Source: Deinococcus cellulosilyticus NBRC 106333 = KACC 11606
GTDB lineage: Bacteria > Deinococcota > Deinococci > Deinococcales > Deinococcaceae
Length of the DNA: 22,500 nucleotides
Assembly: GCF_007990775.1 (NCBI RefSeq)
Contig: NZ_BJXB01000049.1
Location: 1-22,500, forward strand
Direction: 5' to 3'
The number at the start of each line of letters is the position of its first letter. Position 1 is the first letter of the stretch. The position numbers and the translations under genes are program-made. This document shows positions 14,446 to 20,568 of the stretch, piece by piece. The notes beneath the pieces were generated by a model. The model was not told where the DNA came from, did not search any database, and was given only the letters and a program-made list of their open reading frames with translations.

Positions 14446-14490
14446 AGCATAGAAGACCCCCCATGAAGCAGCCCTGAACGAAGCATGAAC
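14446..14490 (-). promoter_or_regulatory. Astacin promoter with three 11-bp direct repeats
   Basis: Reading the minus strand, GTTCATGCTTC, GTTCAGGGCTG and CTTCATGGGGG follow one another without a gap (14490 to 14458). Six bases later comes a TATGCT -10 box (14451-14446). There is no consensus -35. Direct repeats of 11 bases ending just upstream of the -10 are the layout of SARP/OmpR-type activator sites. Confidence 0.55.
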
Positions 14491-14513
14491 GGCTTTCACG
14501 CCAGATCAAAAAC

Positions 14514-14616
14514 GTTCATTCATCGTTCAACACGCAAAATTTTCATCCACATCATCTTCATGGTTGTAACTGAACTGTTCACGGTCACCCCGAAGTGTTC
14601 ATGGATGCACTATCCT
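14514..14616 (+). promoter_or_regulatory. GTTCA sites and promoter of the BTAD regulator
   Basis: GTTCATTCATC and GTTCAACACGC are contiguous 11-base units at 14514-14535. Nearer the gene are TGAACTGTTCA (14571-14581, an inverted pair) and GTTCATGG (14597-14604). A TATCCT -10 box at 14611-14616 stands 7 bases before the ATG. The same half-site occurs in the divergent astacin promoter, suggesting autoregulation. Confidence 0.5.
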
Positions 14617-14623
14617 GAGGGAA

Positions 14624-16165
14624 ATGCACTTGCGGACACTAGGGAAACTTCAGATCACGGGCGTCAAGTTCCACCGTGAAAAACCCCTCCTCCTGGTGGC
14701 ATACCTCGCCATAGAAGGGAAAAAACCCAGGCGGCACCTCGCAGAACTCTTCTGGCCTGAGGCCAGTGACCCCATGAATTCCCTGGCTGTGGCCCTCACC
14801 AAACTCCGCAAACTCGGTGTGATTTACGCCAATGAACATGAGGCAGGCACAGAAGTGCAGTGCGATGCCCAGGAACTCCTGAGGTTCCTGAGCCAGCATG
14901 ACTTTGCTGCAGCACGCGCCCTTTACCAGGGTGCATTCATGGATGGCGCAACCCTGACCGATCTGGGGGAGGAACTTGAAGAATGGGTGTTCTCCACCCG
15001 TGAACGCCTCGCTGTGGCCATCCGCAGCGCCTTCCTGGAATGCGCAGAGCAGGAAAGCAGCCGGGGCAACCTGAAAGAAGCAGCGAAGTGGGCTGAAATG
15101 GCCTACAAACCTGTCGGAGCTCCCCCTGCAGAAGTGCAGGACCTGATGCGACTGCACCGCCTGCTGCTCGGAGGCCAGAACCCTCTGGCGGCCAAAGTTG
15201 CAGAAGAAGCCTCAGACTATGGGGTACAGCTCCAGACTGTAGGGAGCATGCGGGAAACCTCTGTGCAACAAGCCATTGGTTTTCTGGAACAGGGTTTGCC
15301 GCAGAAAGTTCTTGAGGTTCTCAAGGACCTTCCTGCAGATGAAGAAATCACCTTGCTGAGAACGAAAGCCCTGGAGCGCAGTGGCAATTACCGGGAAGCC
15401 ATGCGGATGTTCAACACATTGCCAGACAATCCAGAACATCTGGGACTGAAAAGTTCATTGTTCTGGAGGCTGGGACAGCCTGAAAAAGCCAGAAACGCTG
15501 CCGAAGAAGCCCTGATGTCTGGCTCTGAAGCGCGTGCTGAGGGCCTGAACACCCTGGGACATCTGGCAAGTTCATCAGGAGACTATGAAACGGCTGAGAA
15601 GTACTTCAGAAGGTCCTCTGCCCTGTGGTCCACCCTGCCGGATCGGGACCGTTCAATTGGCGTCATGAGCAACCTGGCTGTCACTCAAGTTCTGCTGGGC
15701 CAGGACATCAATCAGTCCTTTGCTGAAGTACTGGCAGTGGCTGAGGGCAATGCCCGCCAGTATGCCCGGGTGTTGCTGAATTTTGGATGGGTCAAGGAAA
15801 AAGCTGGACTCCTTGATGAAGCCCTTCAGAGTTTTCAACAATCTGCAGATCTGGCTTCCGAGATTCAAAGCCTGGACACTGCACTCAGGGCATGGAACAA
15901 CCTTGGAAAGATCTACCATGAACAGGGCAACAAAACGCAGGCCAAACTGGCTTATGACAATGCCCTGAGGTTTGCACGCAAAGCGGGAGAAGTCCTCTCG
16001 GCAGCCTTTGTGCTTGCCAACATTTCCGAACTGGAAGACAGCCCTGTGGCCCTTGAAGAGGCCATTTTGCTGCTGGAGCAGGCAGGCCACACAGAGTGGG
16101 CAAATGATTACCGGGACACCCTGAAAGCGTTCATGGAGCGTTCAGGGGCAATCAACGAGAATTAA
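14624..16165 (+). CDS. SARP-like transcriptional regulator with BTAD and TPR repeats
   Basis: A cytoplasmic DNA-binding regulator of 513 residues. Residues 1-75 form a winged-helix of the OmpR/SARP type: LRTLGKLQITG, then PLLLVAYLAIEGKKPRRHLAELFWPEA and NSLAVALTKLRKLG. Residues about 78-160 match the bacterial transcriptional activator domain (LLRFLSQHDFAAARALYQGAFMDG and LEEWVFSTRERLA). From about 165 to the end is a series of TPR-like helical repeats, for example AEGLNTLGHLASSSGDYETAEKYFRRS and AWNNLGKIYHEQGNKTQAKLAYDNAL, which typically bind peptides or partner proteins. There is no NB-ARC ATPase. The ATG at 14624 follows both a TATCCT box (7 bases) and GAGGGAA. The subtilase gene starts 4 bases after its stop, so the two form an operon. 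What it senses is unknown. Confidence 0.88.
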   Translation: MHLRTLGKLQITGVKFHREKPLLLVAYLAIEGKKPRRHLAELFWPEASDPMNSLAVALTKLRKLGVIYANEHEAGTEVQCDAQELLRFLSQHDFAAARALYQGAFMDGATLTDLGEELEEWVFSTRERLAVAIRSAFLECAEQESSRGNLKEAAKWAEMAYKPVGAPPAEVQDLMRLHRLLLGGQNPLAAKVAEEASDYGVQLQTVGSMRETSVQQAIGFLEQGLPQKVLEVLKDLPADEEITLLRTKALERSGNYREAMRMFNTLPDNPEHLGLKSSLFWRLGQPEKARNAAEEALMSGSEARAEGLNTLGHLASSSGDYETAEKYFRRSSALWSTLPDRDRSIGVMSNLAVTQVLLGQDINQSFAEVLAVAEGNARQYARVLLNFGWVKEKAGLLDEALQSFQQSADLASEIQSLDTALRAWNNLGKIYHEQGNKTQAKLAYDNALRFARKAGEVLSAAFVLANISELEDSPVALEEAILLLEQAGHTEWANDYRDTLKAFMERSGAINEN

Positions 16166-16168
16166 GGC

Positions 16169-17680
16169 ATGAAGAAGGACGGTCGATGGAACATGAAACA
16201 CTGGTGGATGATTTTTGGTGTACTGCTCGCAAGTTGTGGGGCTCAGGTTGCTCCTGTGAAAGAGGCTCCCGCAGAGATTGCCCAGGTGAACCCTCAGGCC
16301 ATTTTGCCTCTGAAGCTCTCCTCAACATGGGCGAGCCCCAATGAAACCCTGACGGGCACCATCAATGCCACCACACCCACCACAGGCACTGCATATGTCA
16401 TTTATCAAAACCAATTGAACACCAGTTTGCAACTCACCTCCACAGCAACATTTATTGGGTCTGGAAAACTGAAAATCACCATTCCACGGTCCCTCAGAGG
16501 AGGCCAGTGGAATGTGTACGTCTATTACGCCGGAAATTATTACCTCTCTGGTCTGAACGTGGCTGGATACGACACCAATGGGCAGTACATGATGCTGCTG
16601 CCAGGTTACGTCAGTGCTTCCACCATCATCACCCGCCTGAGTCAACTGGGTTACACCAATTACCAGATCATCAATCTCGCACAGCAGGGAGCAGACCTCG
16701 GCACCGGAAGCCTGTGCTCTGGAACCATGGTGGTGGTGAACACTGGACGCCCTGCAGGTGAAAGCATCAGCACCCTGCAACAGGGTTTCCCGGAAGCAGA
16801 AGGACATGTGGACCCCAAAACACTGCCCGGAGTTGAAGCCACTTCTGCTTATCCTGCACACCTGATCGCTGTTGGCGCTCCCGCGGCTTTCTCCAGGAAT
16901 CTCAATGGTGCAGGCGTGGAAATAGCCATTCTGGACACAGGAGTCAATGCCATTTCTGGCACCACCCTCCTTCCCGGGCGTGATTTTGTGGCTGTTGATG
17001 ACAACCCCGCAGATGAATTCATTGGAACAGGGACTTCAAATGGACATGGAACACAGGTGGCAATGCTTGCAGCAGGCAAGACTCAGGGGGTGGCTCAAGG
17101 TGCAAAAATTCGTGCGGTTCGGGTCTGTGATAAAGACGGCAAATGCGACATGGAAAAGGTCTTTATCGGGACATGCTGGGCACTTAAGAACGCTGTGGAC
17201 CGCAATCGACTGGTCCTGAACCTGAGTCTGGGCAGCGAAACGCCAGTCAATCTGTTTGCCGACCTCTTCAAGGAAGCCAACAGTTATGGCACCCTGATTG
17301 CTGTTGCTGGTGGCAACCAGGGCCAGAAAGGCAACATTCCCCAGTACCCTGCAGGCTTTGCACCCAAAGTTCTGGGCATGGTTTCTGTCTCTGGTGTCAA
17401 CGGCAACACCCCTGCTGCAGACGCCACCCGCGCCAACTACAACAGCATTGCTGCACCTTTCACCTTCCGCCTGCAGAACCTGCAGGGCAGCTTCAGCAGC
17501 TACGCTGGAACCAGTTTCTCCACCCCGATGGTCGCTGGTGCAATGGCCCTGTGGCGTCAGAAGAACCCCAGCTGGTCTCCTGCAGAAATCGTCAAGGACA
17601 TGAAAGCAAAAGCCCGTGTTCCCTCTGGATGGGTCAGTGGTTATGGAACGGGCATTCTGGACATGAGTGTTGCTCCCTGA
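16169..17680 (+). CDS. Subtilisin-like (S8) serine protease lipoprotein
   Basis: A predicted exported, lipid-anchored serine endopeptidase of 503 residues. The signal region ends in LLASC, giving a lipidated Cys23 counted from the first ATG. An N-terminal beta-rich and propeptide-like region (about 45-235) includes a segment with LSTW-ASPNETLTGTINAT. The catalytic domain has Asp256 (EIAILDTGVN), His293 (NGHGTQVAM), the oxyanion Asn383 (AVAGGNQG) and Ser449 (YAGTSFSTPMVAGAMAL). The start is uncertain: ATG 16169 lies 4 bases after the regulator stop, while an in-frame ATG at 16193 gives a shorter signal (MKHWWMIFGVLLASC). Neither has a strong ribosome site, which fits translational coupling to the regulator. 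A strong terminator follows. Confidence 0.93.
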   Translation: MKKDGRWNMKHWWMIFGVLLASCGAQVAPVKEAPAEIAQVNPQAILPLKLSSTWASPNETLTGTINATTPTTGTAYVIYQNQLNTSLQLTSTATFIGSGKLKITIPRSLRGGQWNVYVYYAGNYYLSGLNVAGYDTNGQYMMLLPGYVSASTIITRLSQLGYTNYQIINLAQQGADLGTGSLCSGTMVVVNTGRPAGESISTLQQGFPEAEGHVDPKTLPGVEATSAYPAHLIAVGAPAAFSRNLNGAGVEIAILDTGVNAISGTTLLPGRDFVAVDDNPADEFIGTGTSNGHGTQVAMLAAGKTQGVAQGAKIRAVRVCDKDGKCDMEKVFIGTCWALKNAVDRNRLVLNLSLGSETPVNLFADLFKEANSYGTLIAVAGGNQGQKGNIPQYPAGFAPKVLGMVSVSGVNGNTPAADATRANYNSIAAPFTFRLQNLQGSFSSYAGTSFSTPMVAGAMALWRQKNPSWSPAEIVKDMKAKARVPSGWVSGYGTGILDMSVAP

Positions 17681-17700
17681 TTCACCAGACAACAAATCAA

Positions 17701-17728
17701 AAAGCCTGCCCTTTGAAGGGCAGGCTTT
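17701..17728. terminator. Bidirectional intrinsic terminator (subtilase / small peptide gene)
   Basis: AAAGCCTGCCCTT and its complement form a perfect 13-bp stem with a 2-base centre (functionally a 4-6 base loop). It has TTTCAAGTTT on the plus side and TTTTTG on the minus side. It serves both convergent genes. Confidence 0.9.
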
Positions 17729-17744
17729 CAAGTTTCAGCAAAGA

Positions 17745-17894
17745 TCAAGCAGTGGGAATGATTCTGCAGGTGGGGTTGCTGTAAGGGCAACTTGCCTCCT
17801 GCGTGGGTTCGGACTTGAGGGTTGCGAAACCAAATGCACCTGCAGCAACACCGAAAATGGAAAGGGCCAGCACGATTTTCTTGAGGTTTTTCAT
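17745..17894 (-). CDS. Small exported peptide (49 residues), unknown function
   Basis: A short open frame with the features of a real gene. AAGGAGAATATATCC precedes the ATG at 17894, and a strong terminator follows the stop. The first 25 or so residues, MKNLKKIVLALSIFGVAAG and onward, form a charged N-terminus and hydrophobic core that could be a signal peptide or a single membrane anchor. The mature part is about 20-25 residues and contains SCPYSNPTCRIIP, two cysteines six residues apart that could form a small disulfide loop. I do not recognise a family. A -10-like TATACT lies about 40 bases upstream. It faces the subtilase gene tail to tail. Possible roles are signal peptide, toxin or envelope peptide; none is shown by the sequence. 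Confidence 0.6.
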   Translation of the reverse strand: MKNLKKIVLALSIFGVAAGAFGFATLKSEPTQEASCPYSNPTCRIIPTA

Positions 17895-18031
17895 GGATAT
17901 ATTCTCCTTTCGATTGAGCTGACTCAGTATATTCAGGAGAAAACCCATAAAAAATAGGGGGGTTTCCTGATTCAAAAAGAACTGGCATGTGCTGTATATG
18001 GGTTCATTCAGGTTGCAGGTGACCGCCGTTC

Positions 18032-18060
18032 TTGACTCTCTCTGGCATTCCCCCTAGAGT
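18032..18060 (+). promoter_or_regulatory. Promoter of the pheST operon
   Basis: TTGACT (18032-18037), a 17-base spacer and TAGAGT (18055-18060) form a near-consensus sigma-70 promoter. Transcription should start about 6-9 bases after the -10, that is at or next to the two ATGs at 18066 and 18069. Confidence 0.75.
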
Positions 18061-18065
18061 AAAGC

Positions 18066-18140
18066 ATGATGTTGACCGCTCTCCCTCTTCAAAGCAGGCA
18101 AAGACGTTCGCCGTTTTTTGCTGCCCTGAGCGGTCCGTAG
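18066..18140 (+). CDS. Leader peptide of the pheST attenuator
   Basis: A 24-codon frame starting with two consecutive ATGs (MMLTALPLQS...). It contains tandem Phe codons TTT TTT at 18114-18119, within RRSPFFAALSGP, and ends with TAG at 18138-18140. The ATG begins five bases after the -10 box, so the mRNA is probably leaderless and the AUG lies at or very near its 5' end. A ribosome waiting for Phe-tRNA at codon 17 would leave the antiterminator (from 18128) just uncovered. One that reaches the stop codon would cover the antiterminator's left arm and permit the terminator. This is the logic of amino-acid attenuators such as E. coli pheM, though the peptide itself is unrelated. Confidence 0.72.
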   Translation: MMLTALPLQSRQRRSPFFAALSGP

Positions 18141-18193
18141 CCTAGAGAAGAAGCTACCGCCGCTCGCATTTTCATGGTGCGAGCGGCTTTTTT
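18074..18193 (+). promoter_or_regulatory. Transcription attenuator of pheST (alternative RNA stems)
   Basis: Four segments can be drawn. Segment 1, GACCGCTC (18074-18081), is the perfect complement of GAGCGGTC (18128-18135). Segment 2 (18128-18141) pairs with segment 3 (18153-18165) through GAGCGG:CCGCTC and GTAGC:GCTAC, making an antiterminator. Segment 3 also supplies the left arm of the terminator (18159-18168 with 18178-18187), so antiterminator and terminator exclude each other. The conserved T-box core sequence is not present. Confidence 0.7.
18159..18193 (+). terminator. Attenuator terminator upstream of pheS
   Basis: GCCGCTCGCA and TGCGAGCGGC form a perfect 10-bp stem with a 9-base loop, followed by TTTTTT. 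It ends 15 bases before the pheS start codon. Confidence 0.9.
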
Positions 18194-18208
18194 CATGTGA
18201 GGAGAACC

Positions 18209-19228
18209 ATGCTGCAAGAAGCCAGAACACAGATTCAGCAAGCAGGAAACCTGGAAGCCCTGCAAACCGTGAAAACCCATTACCTGGGCAAGAACGGTGA
18301 GGTCACCAGACAGCTCAAAAGCCTGGGTGCCCTGAGCCCCGAAGAGCGCAAAGTCAAAGGCCAGGAGATCAATCTTCTGAAGCAGGAGATCGACGGCCTG
18401 ATCTCTGCCCGCGAGGCCGAGCTCAAAGAAGCAGCCCTGCAGGCCAAGCTCGCCAGTGAGGCCATCGATGTGACCCTGCCTGCCCTGTCCCTGCCCAGTG
18501 GGGGCCTGCACATCATCACCCGCATTCTCGATGACCTGTCGGACATCTTCACCCGCATGGGCTACAACGTGGTGGAAGGCAATGAGATGGAAGATGACGC
18601 CTACAACTTCCAGCACCTCAACATCCCCTGGTACCACCCTGCCCGTGACCTGTGGGACACCTTCTGGCTGAAAGATGGCCGCCTGCTGCGCACCCACACC
18701 AGCCCCATGCAGATCCGCTACATGCTGGAGCACAGTGCTCCCCTGAAGATCGTGGTTCCCGGCAAGGTGTACCGCTATGAGGCCACCGATGCCACCCACG
18801 AGAGCATGTTCCATCAGCTTGAAGGTCTGGTGGTGGGAGACAACATCTCCATGGCCGACCTGAAAGGCACCATCGCAGAACTGGCCCGGGGTCTGTTTGG
18901 TCCGAAGGCAAAAGTGCGCTTCCAGCCCAGTTTCTACCCCTTCGTGGAGCCTGGTGCAGACTTCGCCGTGTGGTGGGAGAACCCCAGAGGCGAGAGCAAA
19001 TGGCTGGAACTCGGGGGCTGCGGGATGGTCCACCCCAACGTTTTCAAGGCTGTCGATGACCTGCGGGAACAGCGTGGCCTGCCCCGCATGTATGAGGGCA
19101 AAACCGGATTCGCTTTCGGTCTCGGTCCAGAGCGCATTGCCATGCTGAAATACGGCATGCCCGACATCCGTTACTTCTACGCGAACGACCTGCGGGTGCT
19201 GGGGCAATTCAAGGGTGAACTGCAGTGA
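18209..19228 (+). CDS. pheS: Phenylalanine-tRNA ligase alpha subunit
   Basis: The catalytic subunit of the cytoplasmic alpha2-beta2 enzyme that charges tRNA-Phe. The chain is 339 residues, of normal length. The N-terminal coiled-coil arm (about 1-90) is followed by the class II synthetase core: TRILDDLSDIFTRMGYNVVEGNE, then RTHTSPMQIRYM (motif 2 region), the active-site segment FHQLEGLVVG, FQPSFYPFVEPGADFAVWW, and motif 3 GFAFGLGPERIAMLKYGMPDIR. An in-frame GTG at 18197 exists, but ATG 18209 is preceded by GTGAGGAGAACC and is the better start. The deacetylase gene downstream overlaps its last four bases. It is expressed from the promoter and attenuator described upstream. Confidence 0.97.
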   Translation: MLQEARTQIQQAGNLEALQTVKTHYLGKNGEVTRQLKSLGALSPEERKVKGQEINLLKQEIDGLISAREAELKEAALQAKLASEAIDVTLPALSLPSGGLHIITRILDDLSDIFTRMGYNVVEGNEMEDDAYNFQHLNIPWYHPARDLWDTFWLKDGRLLRTHTSPMQIRYMLEHSAPLKIVVPGKVYRYEATDATHESMFHQLEGLVVGDNISMADLKGTIAELARGLFGPKAKVRFQPSFYPFVEPGADFAVWWENPRGESKWLELGGCGMVHPNVFKAVDDLREQRGLPRMYEGKTGFAFGLGPERIAMLKYGMPDIRYFYANDLRVLGQFKGELQ

Positions 19229-20544
19229 TCAAGCTCAAAAAAGCCCTGATGGCCGCCCTGGCCACCCTGTCTCTGGGCAGCCTTTCAGCCCAGGCAGAAA
19301 GCTTTGTGCTGGTCTACCACCGCATCGGGGTTTCAGGCGGACTGACCCTGGGGCTGTCTCCAGAGGCACTTCAGAAGCAGGTGCTGGAACTCAAAGACCA
19401 GGGATACAGCTTTATTCTGGCCTCTCAGGTGAAAAGCTGCACCGGGCGCTGTGTGATCGTCACCATCGACGATGGGTATGAAGATGTGTACACCCAGGCG
19501 TTTCCTGCATTGAAAGAACTGGGCATTCCAGCCACCTTCTTTGTGATCACCGAAAAAGTGGGCACCGAGGGCTTTGTGACCTGGGAGCAACTGAAGGAGA
19601 TGCAGGCAGCAGGATGGGAAATCCAGTCTCATACAGCCAGCCACGCCCGTCTGATCGACCTTCCTCCAGCTGAGATTCGTGCAGAGCTGCAAAAAAGCAA
19701 AGACACCCTGGAAGCAAATCTGGGAACCCCTGTTCCCTGTGTGGCCTATCCATACGGGTTGCATGACGCCCGCATCCGCAAAATCACTGCAGAGGTGTAC
19801 GGTTGCGGTTTCGGGACCCTGTTTGGCCTGAATTCCAACTCCACCGATGAACTGGCGTATTACCGACCTTTCAGCAGCCCGCTGGATGACATGGGCATCC
19901 TGCCGTTCAGGGCCCAGACCGGGCTGGACCACACGGCCCTCTTCATGTTGCTTCCCCTGGCAGACTGGCAACTGGGTACACCTGTCAACACCCGGGATTC
20001 CAGCCTCAACCCTGCCCCCTACACCCTGCTGGGAGACATGGAATACCACCTGGATGTCGGCTGGGGACAGAGGCAACACACCCTCAAGTACCGCTCCCAT
20101 GATTTCAGCGTCCAGGCTGACCTGCACCGGGGCATCCAGAGCTACAACGAAATCACCGCCAGTTACCACCTTGAACCCATCACCCTCGGGGTGGGTTACG
20201 GCAACGGTGGGGTTGTGCTCGGTGCCAGTGCCAACCTGCTCGATTACGGTGAAGCCTACGGCTACTACATGCCTTCGACGGCAGATTACGGGTTTGGGGC
20301 GGAGCTCCTTCCCCTTCCCTACCTGCGCCTGAAGACCAGTTATGGCAGCAAGGACGGACTGATGGGATCTGCAGAATACGCCCTGCCTTTCACCGAGGGA
20401 GAAGGCCGTCCCTTCCGCATCAATCTGGACTATGACCACCAGAAGTGGATGGTGGGCGGAAGTGCCTTCCTGGGCAGCTTCAAATTCAAAGTCTCCAGCG
20501 ATTTCCGAACCACCGCAAAAGTCTCATTCTCGGCGCTCTGGTGA
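19225..20544 (+). CDS. Exported polysaccharide deacetylase with beta-rich C-terminal region
   Basis: A 439-residue protein with a Sec signal peptide (MIKLKKALMAALATLSLGSLSAQAE). Residues about 26-215 are a NodB-type carbohydrate esterase 4 domain: FVLVYHRIG, the metal-binding Asp pair in TIDDGYEDVY (D82, D83), SHTASH (H136, H140), the AYPYG motif (174-178) and YYRPF. These residues suggest an active N-deacetylase on peptidoglycan, an exopolysaccharide or a similar amino sugar. Residues about 265-439 are different: alternating aromatic/polar strands (VGWGQRQHTLKYRSHDFSVQADLH, LGVGYGNGGVVLGASANLL) ending FSALW, like an outer-membrane beta-barrel. The start is GTG, overlapping the pheS stop (GTGA), with AAGGGTGA upstream. 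It lies between pheS and pheT and so is probably co-transcribed with both. Confidence 0.85.
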   Translation: MIKLKKALMAALATLSLGSLSAQAESFVLVYHRIGVSGGLTLGLSPEALQKQVLELKDQGYSFILASQVKSCTGRCVIVTIDDGYEDVYTQAFPALKELGIPATFFVITEKVGTEGFVTWEQLKEMQAAGWEIQSHTASHARLIDLPPAEIRAELQKSKDTLEANLGTPVPCVAYPYGLHDARIRKITAEVYGCGFGTLFGLNSNSTDELAYYRPFSSPLDDMGILPFRAQTGLDHTALFMLLPLADWQLGTPVNTRDSSLNPAPYTLLGDMEYHLDVGWGQRQHTLKYRSHDFSVQADLHRGIQSYNEITASYHLEPITLGVGYGNGGVVLGASANLLDYGEAYGYYMPSTADYGFGAELLPLPYLRLKTSYGSKDGLMGSAEYALPFTEGEGRPFRINLDYDHQKWMVGGSAFLGSFKFKVSSDFRTTAKVSFSALW

Positions 20545-20568
20545 GCGCACGCTACAGAAGGTGAGCCC

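Noticed and set aside
18066..18193. T-box riboswitch upstream of pheS
   Set aside because: The conserved T-box core (GGTGGNACC-type) is absent, while a Phe-codon leader frame with mutually exclusive stems explains the region better.
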